From: Streptosporangium sp. NBC_01756
GTDB taxonomy: Bacteria; Actinomycetota; Actinomycetes; Streptosporangiales; Streptosporangiaceae
NCBI RefSeq assembly: GCF_035917975.1
Contig: NZ_CP109130.1
Coordinates: 2,790,001 to 2,854,000 of the forward strand
Length of the DNA stretch: 64,000 bases
Direction of reading: 5' to 3'
Shown here: positions 1-10,082 of the stretch, piece after piece
How positions within the stretch are numbered: the first letter of the stretch is position 1
Layout of the letters: each line of letters begins with the position of its first letter
Notes under the pieces: generated by a model
What the model saw: only the letters and a program-made list of their open reading frames with translations
What the model was told of the DNA's origin: nothing
Database searches by the model: none
Made by a program: the position numbers and the translations under genes

Positions 1-186
1 GGAGAGCGCGTGGTAGTGCGGCTTGGCCCCCTCGCGGCCCGGCCCCAGTGTGAGCTGGTTGGCACCGAGCGCGCCTGCGGTGTCCCTCGCGTCAGCGAGC
101 AGTGTGAACGCCCCGCCCGCGGGGAGGTCGACGACCTCCGCCGCATCGGCGGGGACGACAAGGGCCCGCAACGTGTTATCAGTCAC
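1..186 (-). CDS. Cupin-domain protein, N-terminal part (runs off the window)
   Basis: The first 62 codons of a minus-strand gene that continues beyond base 1. It begins with GTG at 186-184, preceded by an AAAGGAG ribosome-binding site. The translation (TDNTLRALVVPADAAEVVDL...) leads into a glycine/proline-rich segment ending LGPGREGAKPHYHALS, which looks like the first cupin motif with its metal-binding His pair. Function is unknown beyond the cupin fold. It is divergent from a LysR gene with a LysR-type box between them, so it is the likely target of that regulator. Confidence 0.6.
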   Translation of the reverse strand, partial: MTDNTLRALVVPADAAEVVDLPAGGAFTLLADARDTAGALGANQLTLGPGREGAKPHYHALS

Positions 187-251
187 CTTCGACTCCTTTC
201 GAGATCGGGATCCATTCCAGCCCGGGAAGAAGCCGCGAACCAGAAGCGGTT

Positions 252-266
252 ATGACCTGTAGTCAT
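252..266. promoter_or_regulatory. LysR-type operator (T-N11-A box)
   Basis: ATGAC-CTGTA-GTCAT is a perfect 5-bp inverted repeat containing T-N11-A (T253 to A265), the usual LysR recognition form. It lies between the divergent cupin gene (start 186) and the LysR gene (start 295), as expected for an autoregulatory site that also controls the divergent gene. Function is inferred from form and position. Confidence 0.55.
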
Positions 267-294
267 CACCAATCGAGATGAATCGGGGGCGCGG

Positions 295-1167
295 GTGGAG
301 CTGCGGCAGCTGGCATACTTCGTGGCGGTCGCCGAAGAGGGCGGTTTCGGCCGTGCGGCCGAGCGGCTCAGCATCGTGCAGTCGGCGGTGAGCCAGCAGA
401 TCCGCCGACTCGAACGCGAGCTCGGTGTGCCGCTGTTCGACCGTTCGACCCGGTACGTGCGGCTGTCCGGGGCGGGTGAACGCCTGCTGCCCGAGGCACG
501 CGCCGTACTGGCCGCCACGGACCGCACCCGGCAGGTCGCCGCCGACATCCGGGCCGGCACCGACGGCGTGCTCCGCCTCGGCATCGTGCAGGGGCCCGGT
601 GACCGGATCTACCGCACCCTCAACGAACTGGCCGCCGTCGCGCCACGCCTCCAGGTCCGCCCGCGCCGGCTCTCTCTGTCCGCCCGCCTGTCCGCCATCC
701 GCTCCGGCGAACTCGACGCGGCGCTGGTCCGCGCGCTCACCGACGCACCCGGCCTGGAACTGCTCCCGATCTGGACGGACCCGCTCTACGTGGCGTTGCC
801 CGTCGGGCATCCGCTGACGCGGTCGGCCGACCTCAGGCTCGAAGACCTGGCGGACCTCCCCCTCCGGCTCGCTCCGCGCGAGGACAACCCGCCCTTCCAC
901 GACCTGGTCACCGACGCCTGCCGGGCGGCCGGGATCGCCCCGCCGCCCGGGCCGCCGTTCACGACGTTCCAGGAGACCCTCTCCGACATCGGCGTCGCCG
1001 CCCCGTCCTGGACGGTCTTCTACGAGGTGGCCGGCCTGCCGGAGATCCCCCGGGTCGCCGTCCGCACGCTCGCCGAAGCCACGTTGACCACCTCGCTGGC
1101 CGTCCTTCCAGGCCCGCCCGCACCCGCCGTCCGCCACCTGCTGGCAACCCTGGCCCGCGTCACCTGA
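295..1167 (+). CDS. LysR-family transcriptional regulator
   Basis: A 290-residue protein of normal LysR length starting with GTG. Residues 1-60 form the winged helix-turn-helix (MELRQLAYFVAVAEEGGFGR start, then QSAVSQQIRRLERELGVPLFDR). The remainder matches the periplasmic-binding-like effector domain. The C-terminal part has no feature that identifies the ligand. It is divergent from the cupin gene, with a T-N11-A box between them, so control of that gene and of itself is likely. Family assignment is firm; effector is unknown. Confidence 0.93.
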   Translation: MELRQLAYFVAVAEEGGFGRAAERLSIVQSAVSQQIRRLERELGVPLFDRSTRYVRLSGAGERLLPEARAVLAATDRTRQVAADIRAGTDGVLRLGIVQGPGDRIYRTLNELAAVAPRLQVRPRRLSLSARLSAIRSGELDAALVRALTDAPGLELLPIWTDPLYVALPVGHPLTRSADLRLEDLADLPLRLAPREDNPPFHDLVTDACRAAGIAPPPGPPFTTFQETLSDIGVAAPSWTVFYEVAGLPEIPRVAVRTLAEATLTTSLAVLPGPPAPAVRHLLATLARVT

Positions 1168-1305
1168 CCGAGGTGCCGCGCCTCGCCACGCTGCGCCGCC
1201 GAGGCGGATCACGGGAAGTTGCCTTTCCTCTGGTGACACCGACCCGAGCGGCAGTCCGACAGGGCCTTGACCGCCCGGAAACGAGAATCTACTCTTTAGA
1301 AATTA

Positions 1306-1322
1306 ATAGGAAACTTTCCTAT
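1306..1322. promoter_or_regulatory. 17-bp perfect palindrome in the chitinase leader
   Basis: ATAGGAAACTTTCCTAT: two 8-base arms around a central C, 40 bases before the chosen TTG start of the chitinase. It is AT-rich in a GC-rich background and is a plausible repressor or activator site for chitin-responsive control. It does not resemble the DasR box (ACTGGTCTAGACCACT). The cognate regulator is unknown. Confidence 0.6.
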
Positions 1323-1361
1323 GAATACGGGGGCTCGGCACTCTCTGACCTGGAGCGACCC

Positions 1362-2969
<1,608 letters not shown>

Positions 2970-2980
2970 TATTTCGATCA

Positions 2981-3018
2981 CTCGGCCCTCCGTGTGCGCC
3001 ACGCCGCGGGGGGCCGAG
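2981..3018 (+). terminator. Terminator hairpin after the chitinase gene
   Basis: CTCGGCCCTCCGTG (2981-2994) pairs with CGCGGGGGGCCGAG (3005-3018), a 14-bp stem with two G-T pairs and a 10-base loop, 11 bases after the stop codon. There is no long T tract, as is usual in actinobacteria. Confidence 0.7.
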
Positions 3019-3117
3019 CCATTTCTGAAAAGATCCTCATAATCCGGATCAAGCTATTCACTCGCGACAAAAGGCTGCTTAGACTCCGAATCGCCCGTTT
3101 GATCCCCCGGAGGACGT

Positions 3118-5106
3118 GTGCGACTTCGAGCCCTCGCGGCCCTGGCGATCGTGTTCACGATCGCCCCCGGTGTTCCCGCGTCCGCCGACACCCCGTCCGC
3201 GCCTCCTCCGGCCGTCGCCCAGGACCCTCCGGCCCCCGTGACGGCGCCGGCCCCCGGCGAGCCACCGGCACCCGTGACGACAACGCCGGCGCCCACCGAA
3301 TCACCGGCACCCAAGCTGGAACCCGGGCTCGCCGCCGACGGGGACGGTGCCCGGGTCATCGTCGAGGTGACCACCCCCGCGGAGGCCGTACCGGTCGCGG
3401 GCGAGGCGCGGGAACTGCCCGGTGCCGAGGTCGTCCTCCAGCCGCCGGACACCTCGTTCATCGTGGTCGACGGCACGGGCGAGTCCCTGGCCGCGCTGGC
3501 CGCCGACCCCCGGGTCGTCTCGGTCCGCCGGGACCGCACCTACTCCCCCGTCTCGCTGGCCTCGGGCCTGACCCTGATCGGCGCCGACCGGGCCCAGGCG
3601 GAGGGGACCACCGGCGAGGGCAAGATGATCGCGGTCATCGACACCGGGATCGACCGGGACCACCCCGCGCTGAACGGCAAGGTCGTCGAAGAGGCCTGTT
3701 TCTCCGCGACGGACGACGGTGCGAAATCGCTGTGCCCCGGCGGCGGAGAGACGCAGACCGGACCGGGCTCCGCCGATGCGGAGACCCCCGCGTGCGTGAA
3801 CGGCTCCGTCAACCTGTGCGACCACGGCACCCATGTGGCGGGCATCGCGCACGCCGTCGCGCCCGGCGCGGAGATCGCGGCCGTCCAGGTGTTCAGTCGC
3901 ATCGACGACTGCGACGAGGGGGGAGCCTGCCTGAGCGCCTACGAGTCCACGATCCTGCTCGCCCTCGACCACGTCGCCAGGCTGAAGGACACCCACCCCG
4001 GCCTGGTCGCGGTGAACATGAGCCTCGGTGGCGGCCTCTATGACGGGGCGTGCGACGGCGAGGCCGAGGTCGGGCCGATGAAGGAGAAGATCGAAGCCCT
4101 CCGCGCCAAGGGCGTGGTGACCGTCGCCGCCGCCGGGAACGAGGGGTTCGCCGGGGCCGGCGCTCCGGGATGCGTCTCCAGCGCGGTGACCGTGGGGGCG
4201 ACCGACGACGGCGACCGCATCCCCGAGTGGTCCAATCGCGGCTCCGTGCTCGACCTCTTCGCCCCGGGCGTCGAGATCGACTCGTCGGTACCGGGCGGAG
4301 CGACGGCGGTCTACAGCGGGACCTCGATGTCGACCCCGCACGTCACGGGCGCGCTGGCGGCAATGGCCCAGAAGTCCCCGGGCGACGCCCCGGACGCACT
4401 CGTGGGCAAGCTCACCGCGGCGGGCCGCCCCGTCGTCTACGACGGGGTGACCACCCCCCGCCTGGACCTGTACGGCGCGCTCACCGGCCGTGCCCCCTCG
4501 CCGCCCGCCACCCAGCAGCCCGGCTTGGACGACCCGGCTCCGGACCCGAACCCGGACCCGGACCCGAGCTCCGGTCCGTCGCCGGAGCCCGATCCGGCGG
4601 ACACCCCGGCGCCGGCCGACCCCACCCCGATCCCGCTGCCCACGGTGACGGTCACCGTGACCGTGACCGCCACCCCCACCGCGCCGGCCGTCTGCACCCG
4701 GGGCACGGCGAAGAAGACCCTGACCGCGGCCCAGTGGGCCACGGAGATGACCCGGGGCAAGGGGCAACTGACGGACGGGACGCTCGGCTGTTACCTGCGG
4801 CTGGTCGCGAAGGCCAGCAAGGTCTTCCCCGAGCTGACCCGCGCCGCCACGCCGGGTACGGCCTACCGGGTGCTGCGGCCCGCCGCGAAGACCAAGCTCA
4901 CCGGGAAGATCAAGCTGGAGAGCGAACTGCTGGCCGCGTGGCTGAACTGGGCGCACGGCGGGGTCAACTTCACGGCGAAGATCAACGAGTCGACCACGGT
5001 CAGGCAGGCTCTCACCGCGGCGGAGCAGCAACGGCTGAAGAGCGCTTACTCCTCTAAATACCTCACCATGCTGAAAAAACATGTGAACTCGCGACGTATC
5101 GCGTAA
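3118..5106 (+). CDS. Secreted subtilisin-like serine protease (S8)
   Basis: 662 residues, GTG start with GGAGGA four bases upstream. Signal peptide RLRALAALAIVFTIAPGVPA..., then a Pro/Thr-rich stretch (about 30-70), a propeptide-like region (about 78-145), and the S8 catalytic domain. Catalytic residues: Asp175 (AVIDTGIDRDHP), His236 (DHGTHVAGI), oxyanion Asn341 (AAAGNEG) and Ser403 (SGTSMSTPHV). After the protease come a DPNPDPDP-type linker and a TVTVTVTATPT stretch. A final module of about 140 residues begins at CTRGTAKKTLTAAQWA and is basic and mostly helical; I do not recognise it. No sortase motif or membrane anchor. Monocistronic. Confidence 0.93.
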   Translation: MRLRALAALAIVFTIAPGVPASADTPSAPPPAVAQDPPAPVTAPAPGEPPAPVTTTPAPTESPAPKLEPGLAADGDGARVIVEVTTPAEAVPVAGEARELPGAEVVLQPPDTSFIVVDGTGESLAALAADPRVVSVRRDRTYSPVSLASGLTLIGADRAQAEGTTGEGKMIAVIDTGIDRDHPALNGKVVEEACFSATDDGAKSLCPGGGETQTGPGSADAETPACVNGSVNLCDHGTHVAGIAHAVAPGAEIAAVQVFSRIDDCDEGGACLSAYESTILLALDHVARLKDTHPGLVAVNMSLGGGLYDGACDGEAEVGPMKEKIEALRAKGVVTVAAAGNEGFAGAGAPGCVSSAVTVGATDDGDRIPEWSNRGSVLDLFAPGVEIDSSVPGGATAVYSGTSMSTPHVTGALAAMAQKSPGDAPDALVGKLTAAGRPVVYDGVTTPRLDLYGALTGRAPSPPATQQPGLDDPAPDPNPDPDPSSGPSPEPDPADTPAPADPTPIPLPTVTVTVTVTATPTAPAVCTRGTAKKTLTAAQWATEMTRGKGQLTDGTLGCYLRLVAKASKVFPELTRAATPGTAYRVLRPAAKTKLTGKIKLESELLAAWLNWAHGGVNFTAKINESTTVRQALTAAEQQRLKSAYSSKYLTMLKKHVNSRRIA

Positions 5107-5136
5107 GCATGGGATGGGTCGCTTAGGGTGATATCC

Positions 5137-6837
5137 ATGGATGCGACCAAGGTGATCATCGACGGCGTCGACCGGTTCCGGCAGCGGCGCACCGCTCCAC
5201 TGGTTCTTGAACTCGACCTCACCGAGGGCCTGACCGAGGGTCCTCCGGCCGATCCGCTCAGCGCGCTGCTGGCCATGCGCAGGACGAGCCTGACCGACGT
5301 GCTGTCGGCGCTGAAGCGCGCCCGTACCGACCCCCGGGTCAAGGCGCTGATCGTCAAGATCGGCACCCGGCCGCTGGGACTGGCGATGGTGCAGGAGCTG
5401 CGCCAGGCCGTGGTCAGCCTCAGGGCCGCCGGCAAGCTCACGGTCGTCTTCGCCGAGACGTTCGGCGAGTTCGCCACCGGGACCATCCCCTACTACCTGG
5501 GCAGCGCGTTCGAACGCGTCTACCTCCAGCCGTCCGGCGACGTCGGGCTGACCGGCGTGGCGATGGAGCAGCGCTTCCTGCGCGGCGCGCTCGGCAAGCT
5601 CGGCGTCGAGCCCCAGATGGGCCAGCGGCACGAGTACAAGACCGCGGCCAACACCTTCACCCAGGACCACATGACCGACGCCCACCGCGAGTCGATGGGC
5701 CGGATCACCGAGTCGGTCACCGAGCAGGTCGTGGCGGGTGTCGCCGAGGGACGCGGGCTGGAGCCGGCCCGGGTCCGCGAGCTCGTCGACCAGGGCCCGT
5801 TCATCGGCGCCGAGGCCGTCGAGGCGGGGCTGGTGGACCGGCTGGCCTACCGTGACGAGGTCTACGACGAGGTCAAGCAGGCGGTCGGCGACGACTCGCT
5901 GCTGCTCTACGTGGGCCGTTACGGCAAGGGCCCGATCGCCAAGAAGCTCCCGCGCCCCGGCGAGCAGACCGTCGCGCTGGTCCACGGCCACGGCTCGATC
6001 CGGCTCGGCCGGAGCGGGCGCAGCCCGCTGGGCGGTGGCAGCTCGATGGGCTCCGACACCGTCTGCGCCGCGCTGCGCGCCGCCCGCCGCGACGAGCACG
6101 TGAAGGCCGTCGTCTTCCGGGTGGACAGTCCCGGCGGTTCCTACGTGGCCTCCGACGCCATCTGGCGCGAGGTCGTGCTCACCCGCCGGGCGGGCAAGCC
6201 GATCGTGGTCTCGATGGGCGACCTGGCCGCCTCCGGCGGCTACATGGTCTCGATGGCGGCGGACGCGATCGTGGCCCAACCGGGCACGCTCACCGGTTCC
6301 ATCGGGGTGTTCGGCGGCAAGGCGGTCATCGGCGGGCTGCTGGAGAAGCTCGGCGTGACCTCCGAGACGGTCGGTGAGGGCGCCAACTCCGCGATGTTCT
6401 CCCCCACGAACGGCTTCTCCGAGGCGCAGTGGGCACGGATCAACGCCTGGCTCGACCGCGTCTACGACGACTTCGTGAACAAGGTGGCCGAGGGCCGCAG
6501 CCTGACCCGGGAACGCGCCCACGAGCTGGCCAAGGGCCGGGTCTGGACCGGCGCCGACGCCCAGGCGGGCGGGCTCGTCGACGAGCTCGGCGGCCTGGAG
6601 GACGCCCTCGCCCTGGCCCGGCGGAAGGCCGGCCTCGCCGCCGACTCCCCGGTGCGCGTCTACCCCAAGCTCAACCCGCTGGAGCGGCTGCGCCCGGCGG
6701 AGTCCAGCGAGGACAGGACCGCCGCCCTGGCCAGGGTCCGTCTGGAGGCCTGGGGTCCGCTCGCCCACCTGGCCGCCGAGCTCGGTCTGCCGTCCTACGG
6801 CCCGCTCATGCTCCCCGGCTCCTGGACCATTCGCTAG
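5137..6837 (+). CDS. sppA: Signal peptide peptidase SppA (67K type)
   Basis: About 566 residues with two S49 domains in tandem, like the E. coli-size SppA rather than the short Gram-positive form. It degrades signal peptides and membrane-protein remnants using a Ser/Lys dyad. The general base Lys is in HEYKTAAN (Lys168) and the nucleophile Ser is in GDLAASGGYMVSMAAD (Ser366). There is no obvious N-terminal membrane helix. ATG 5137 is preferred over GTG 5128 because a TAnnnT-type -10 (TAGGGT, 5124-5129) lies seven bases before it, suggesting a leaderless transcript. The next gene is convergent. Confidence 0.92.
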   Translation: MDATKVIIDGVDRFRQRRTAPLVLELDLTEGLTEGPPADPLSALLAMRRTSLTDVLSALKRARTDPRVKALIVKIGTRPLGLAMVQELRQAVVSLRAAGKLTVVFAETFGEFATGTIPYYLGSAFERVYLQPSGDVGLTGVAMEQRFLRGALGKLGVEPQMGQRHEYKTAANTFTQDHMTDAHRESMGRITESVTEQVVAGVAEGRGLEPARVRELVDQGPFIGAEAVEAGLVDRLAYRDEVYDEVKQAVGDDSLLLYVGRYGKGPIAKKLPRPGEQTVALVHGHGSIRLGRSGRSPLGGGSSMGSDTVCAALRAARRDEHVKAVVFRVDSPGGSYVASDAIWREVVLTRRAGKPIVVSMGDLAASGGYMVSMAADAIVAQPGTLTGSIGVFGGKAVIGGLLEKLGVTSETVGEGANSAMFSPTNGFSEAQWARINAWLDRVYDDFVNKVAEGRSLTRERAHELAKGRVWTGADAQAGGLVDELGGLEDALALARRKAGLAADSPVRVYPKLNPLERLRPAESSEDRTAALARVRLEAWGPLAHLAAELGLPSYGPLMLPGSWTIR

Positions 6838-6974
6838 GACCAATTGATCGACGCCGATAGCCCCATACAGGTTGATCCGCGCTGCCCACCCGGGCTGCAA
6901 AGTGCGCAATCGGGGGTAAATCGGTTCTGGGCCCTCAAGCCTCTCTGACGCCGGGCCGGGCGGCGTTCCGCCGT

Positions 6975-6989
6975 GGCACCGGCGGTGCC
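6975..6989. terminator. Short hairpin between convergent genes
   Basis: GGCACC-GGC-GGTGCC, a 6-bp stem in the tail-to-tail gap between sppA and the flavin reductase gene. Weak evidence; possible bidirectional terminator. Confidence 0.3.
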
Positions 6990-6992
6990 GGG

Positions 6993-7472
6993 TCAGCCGA
7001 CCGGGCGGTACCGGCCGCGGAGCCGTACGAGCGGGAGGACGCCCGGGTTGACGTAGCTCACGTCCAGCACCCGGGCGATGTAGAGGGTGTGGTCACCGGC
7101 CGGGACGACCTGGGTCGTCTCGGCCTCCAGGGCGGTCACGCCGCCGTCCACGACGAGCGCCTCGCTCAGCTCCCCCCGGTGGTGCGGGGTGCCCGCGAGC
7201 AGCAGCCGGGCACCGGGCCGGCCGGCGGTGGCGAACCGGCTGGCGATCGCCTTCTGCCCGGCGGACAGCACGCTGGCGGCCCAGCGGTCACGGCGCAGCA
7301 GCAGCTCGTTGAGGTAGCCGGTGTTCTCCATGCTCACCATCACCAACTGGGGATCGAGCGAGACGGAGAGGAGGGTGCCGACCGTCGTCCCCACGTCTTC
7401 GCGCTCGTCCTTCACGGTGATGACCGTCACCGCGGTCGGCACCTGCGCCATGGCCTCGACGAACGCGTTCAT
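6993..7472 (-). CDS. Flavin reductase-like FMN-binding protein
   Basis: 159 residues, ATG start with GGAGGA upstream. It belongs to the flavin reductase-like (DIM6/NTAB) split-barrel family: N-terminal QVPTAVTVITVKDEREDVGTT, the central SLDPQLVMVSMENTGYLNELL and a C-terminal HTLYIARVLDVSY. Members reduce flavin with NAD(P)H, often for a partner monooxygenase. No monooxygenase partner is adjacent, so the physiological role is open. Confidence 0.85.
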   Translation of the reverse strand: MNAFVEAMAQVPTAVTVITVKDEREDVGTTVGTLLSVSLDPQLVMVSMENTGYLNELLLRRDRWAASVLSAGQKAIASRFATAGRPGARLLLAGTPHHRGELSEALVVDGGVTALEAETTQVVPAGDHTLYIARVLDVSYVNPGVLPLVRLRGRYRPVG

Positions 7473-7531
7473 CTCAATCCTCCAGCGTGCAGACCCCGGA
7501 TGTCGGTCCGGGGAGGAGTCGGACCGCCATC

Positions 7532-7548
7532 CTCCCGGAAACCGGGAG
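7532..7548 (-). terminator. Hairpin downstream of the PBP gene
   Basis: CTCCCGG-AAA-CCGGGAG, a 7-bp perfect stem with a 3-base loop, 27 bases past the PBP stop codon on the minus strand. Candidate terminator. Confidence 0.5.
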
Positions 7549-7574
7549 CCTCCCGGCTCCCGGCTCCCCGGCCG

Positions 7575-9839
7575 TCAGCCCCGGTGCCGGCCATTCCCGG
7601 GGCCCCGGCCGTTCCCGTGACCCCGGCCGGGTCCGCGGTTCCAGTCGTTCACGTCGCGCCCGACGTCCTGGGGGCCGTTCTGGACCACCCGGCTCTCGGG
7701 TTCCACGCGCTTGGGGGAGCACGACTGGCCGCAGCCGCCGAAGCGGGCGGAGTCGATCGGGTGGAAGGAGGTGGCCTTGACGCCCTTCAGCGCCGCCATC
7801 ATGGTGTCCTTCCAGATCGGGCCGGGGAGGCTGGCGCCGGCGACGATGCCGTAGTACGTGCCGCCGATGGTGACCCCGGTGAGCTTGTACTTCGTCGAGC
7901 CACGGGGGTCGCCGATGCTCACCGCGCCGGCCAGGTCCGGGGTGAACCCGGCGAACCACGCGGTGGCGTACGCGTCCGTGGTGCCGGTCTTGCCCGCCGC
8001 GGGGCGGCCGATGCCGCCCACCCCGCGCATGGTGCCCTTGGTGAACACGCCGGACAGGATGTCCGCTGTGGCGTCGGCGATCGCGGGGTCCAGCGCCTGG
8101 CGGCACTGCGGCGCGTAACGGGTCACCTTGCCGTTGCGGTCGGTGATCTGGGTGATGGCCATCGGCGCGCAGTACTTGCCGCGCGCACCGATCGCGGCGT
8201 AGGCGTTGGCCACCGTCACCGGGTCCATCTCGTTGATGCCGAGGGTGAAGGTCTCGTACTCCTGCAGCGCCTGCCCGTCGGCCCGCTTGATGCCCAGCGA
8301 CTTGGCGGTCTGCACCGTCTCGCACAGCCCCACCCGCTGCTCCAGGGCGACGAAGAAGGTGTTGACCGAGCCCCAGGTGCCGGTCTGCAGCGTCTTGAAC
8401 CCGGGCGAGCCCTCGTCGTTGGTGACGGTGTGCTCCGGGGCGCCGATGTTCTCACCCTTGCAGTTCTTGAACGCCGCGTAGCCCGGGGCGGTGTAGCCGG
8501 CACCGGTGGTGATGCCGTCGCTGATCTTCATGCCCTTCTTCAACGCGGTGATCAGGGTGAAGGTCTTGAACGTCGAGCCCGCCTGGAACCCCGTGCCGCC
8601 GCCGTGCGCCGCGTCGGCCACCACGTTGTAGGACATCTCGTTTTTGGCCTTGCTCCCGCCGTACTTCCGGCTGGCCGCCATCGCCTTGATCGCGCCGGTG
8701 CCGGGCTGCACAAGCGCCTCGGAGGCCATCGCGTTGTCGGAGGCGTACACCCGCTTTTTGATCGCGCTGTCCGCCGCGGCCTGCATCTTCGGGTCCAGCG
8801 TCGTTTTGATCGTCAGCCCGCCGCGGTTGAGGAACCGGAGGCGGGCCGTCTCGGTCTTGCCGAACGCCGGGTTGCCGGAGATCTCGTTGCGCACGTAGAA
8901 GCAGAAGTAGGGGTACGGGCTGGACTCGCACCCGCCCGGCAGCGGCGTGCCCTTGTAACCGAGCTTCGCCTTCTTGGCCTTCGCGGCCTCCTCCGGGGTG
9001 ATCTTTTTGAGCTCCGCCATCCGGTCGAGCACGACGTTGCGCCGGTCCAGCAGTCGCTCACGCTGCTTTTTGCCCAGGTCGGGATCGGTGCTGTTGGGAG
9101 CCTGCACGGCCGCCGCCAGGGTCGCCGCCTGCGCCAGGGTGAGCTTGGACGCCGGCACTCCGAAGAACCGTTTGGCCGCCGCCTGGACCCCGTTGGCCTT
9201 CGCCCCGAAGTAGGCGATATTCAGATATTTCTCCAGGATCTGGTCCTTGGAGTACTTCTTTTCGACCGCCATCGCGTAGCGCAGCTCGTTGAGCTTGCGC
9301 CCGTAGCTGGCCTCCAGCGCCTTGTCCTTGTCCTTGTCAGTGTCAGCCGAGTTGAACAGCACCTGCTTGACGTACTGCTGGGTGATGCTGGAGCCGCCCT
9401 GGCTCACCCCGCCCGAGGAGAGGTTCTTGGCCAGGGCCCGCATGGTCCCCTCAAGGTCGATGGCACCGTGCTCGTAGAACCGGTAGTCCTCGATCGCGAC
9501 GATCGCCGTCTTCATCTCCTCGGAGACTTCGCCGAGCGGCACGACCTCGCGGTACTCGTCCCAGAACTGCGCGATCTGGTGGCCCCTGGCGTCCAGGACC
9601 GTCGTCTTCTCGGCCAGCGGAGGCTCCTTGAGGTCCACCGGCCTGAGGTTCAGCTCGTCCGACGCGGAGACCACCACCGCTCCCGCTCCGCCCACGGCCG
9701 GCAGCGCGATGAGACCGGCCAGCACCCCCGCGGCCACTCCCACTCCGGCAAGTCGTGCGATCTTCCACCCGGCCGACGTGCCGGTTCCGGCCTGCTGCGA
9801 CCTGACGGCAGTGAGCAATTGTGCGACAGGCGCACGCAT
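7575..9839 (-). CDS. Bifunctional penicillin-binding protein (class A, PBP1-like)
   Basis: 754 residues. ATG 9839 is chosen over the longer frame because GGGGAGGA lies five bases upstream. One membrane helix (about 35-60) anchors it. A GT51 glycosyltransferase domain carries catalytic Glu117 in EDYRFYEHGAIDLEG and the GGSSITQQ motif. A transpeptidase domain carries SxxK at Ser422 (AGSTFKTF), SVN at 491-493 and KTGTTD at Lys617. It polymerises and cross-links peptidoglycan outside the membrane. The C-terminal tail is Arg/Gly/Asn-rich. It stands alone, with hairpins on both sides. Confidence 0.95.
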   Translation of the reverse strand: MRAPVAQLLTAVRSQQAGTGTSAGWKIARLAGVGVAAGVLAGLIALPAVGGAGAVVVSASDELNLRPVDLKEPPLAEKTTVLDARGHQIAQFWDEYREVVPLGEVSEEMKTAIVAIEDYRFYEHGAIDLEGTMRALAKNLSSGGVSQGGSSITQQYVKQVLFNSADTDKDKDKALEASYGRKLNELRYAMAVEKKYSKDQILEKYLNIAYFGAKANGVQAAAKRFFGVPASKLTLAQAATLAAAVQAPNSTDPDLGKKQRERLLDRRNVVLDRMAELKKITPEEAAKAKKAKLGYKGTPLPGGCESSPYPYFCFYVRNEISGNPAFGKTETARLRFLNRGGLTIKTTLDPKMQAAADSAIKKRVYASDNAMASEALVQPGTGAIKAMAASRKYGGSKAKNEMSYNVVADAAHGGGTGFQAGSTFKTFTLITALKKGMKISDGITTGAGYTAPGYAAFKNCKGENIGAPEHTVTNDEGSPGFKTLQTGTWGSVNTFFVALEQRVGLCETVQTAKSLGIKRADGQALQEYETFTLGINEMDPVTVANAYAAIGARGKYCAPMAITQITDRNGKVTRYAPQCRQALDPAIADATADILSGVFTKGTMRGVGGIGRPAAGKTGTTDAYATAWFAGFTPDLAGAVSIGDPRGSTKYKLTGVTIGGTYYGIVAGASLPGPIWKDTMMAALKGVKATSFHPIDSARFGGCGQSCSPKRVEPESRVVQNGPQDVGRDVNDWNRGPGRGHGNGRGPGNGRHRG

Positions 9840-10031
9840 AACAGTCCTCCCCATAATCACCCCTTGGACCAGCCTTTAACCTATAGGCAAAGTGATGGGA
9901 TATGACCTGTATGCGGAGTGGAGGCACCTTCCGGTCCGGCGACCCGCCGGCCGTCCCCGCGCCCGTCGGTCTCCGTCCGCCCCGGCCACTCGCGTACCCC
10001 CGAACCTCCGCAGGCACCCCGGACACGGTAC

Positions 10032-10060
10032 GGCCCGCGCACGGAGTCCGTGCGCGGGCC
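10032..10060 (-). terminator. Strong hairpin ending the osmoprotectant operon
   Basis: A 13-bp perfect stem (GGCCCGCGCACGG / CCGTGCGCGGGCC) with an AGT loop, 23 bases past the substrate-binding protein stop codon on the minus strand. The strongest terminator-like structure in the window. Confidence 0.75.
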
Positions 10061-10082
10061 GCAGCCGGTGGGACCGGAGGAG

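Noticed and set aside
1321..1361. ATG 1321 as the chitinase start
   Set aside because: It is out of frame with the chitinase; TTG 1362 is in frame with a proper ribosome-binding site and signal peptide.
3301..6909. A 1202-codon open frame on the minus strand opposite the protease and SppA genes
   Set aside because: Antisense shadow of GC-rich codons; composition dominated by Arg, Gly, Asp and His, no domain, and both plus-strand genes have full catalytic motifs.
7089..9905. A 938-codon plus-strand frame opposite the PBP gene
   Set aside because: Shadow of the PBP gene, which has all glycosyltransferase and transpeptidase motifs on the minus strand.
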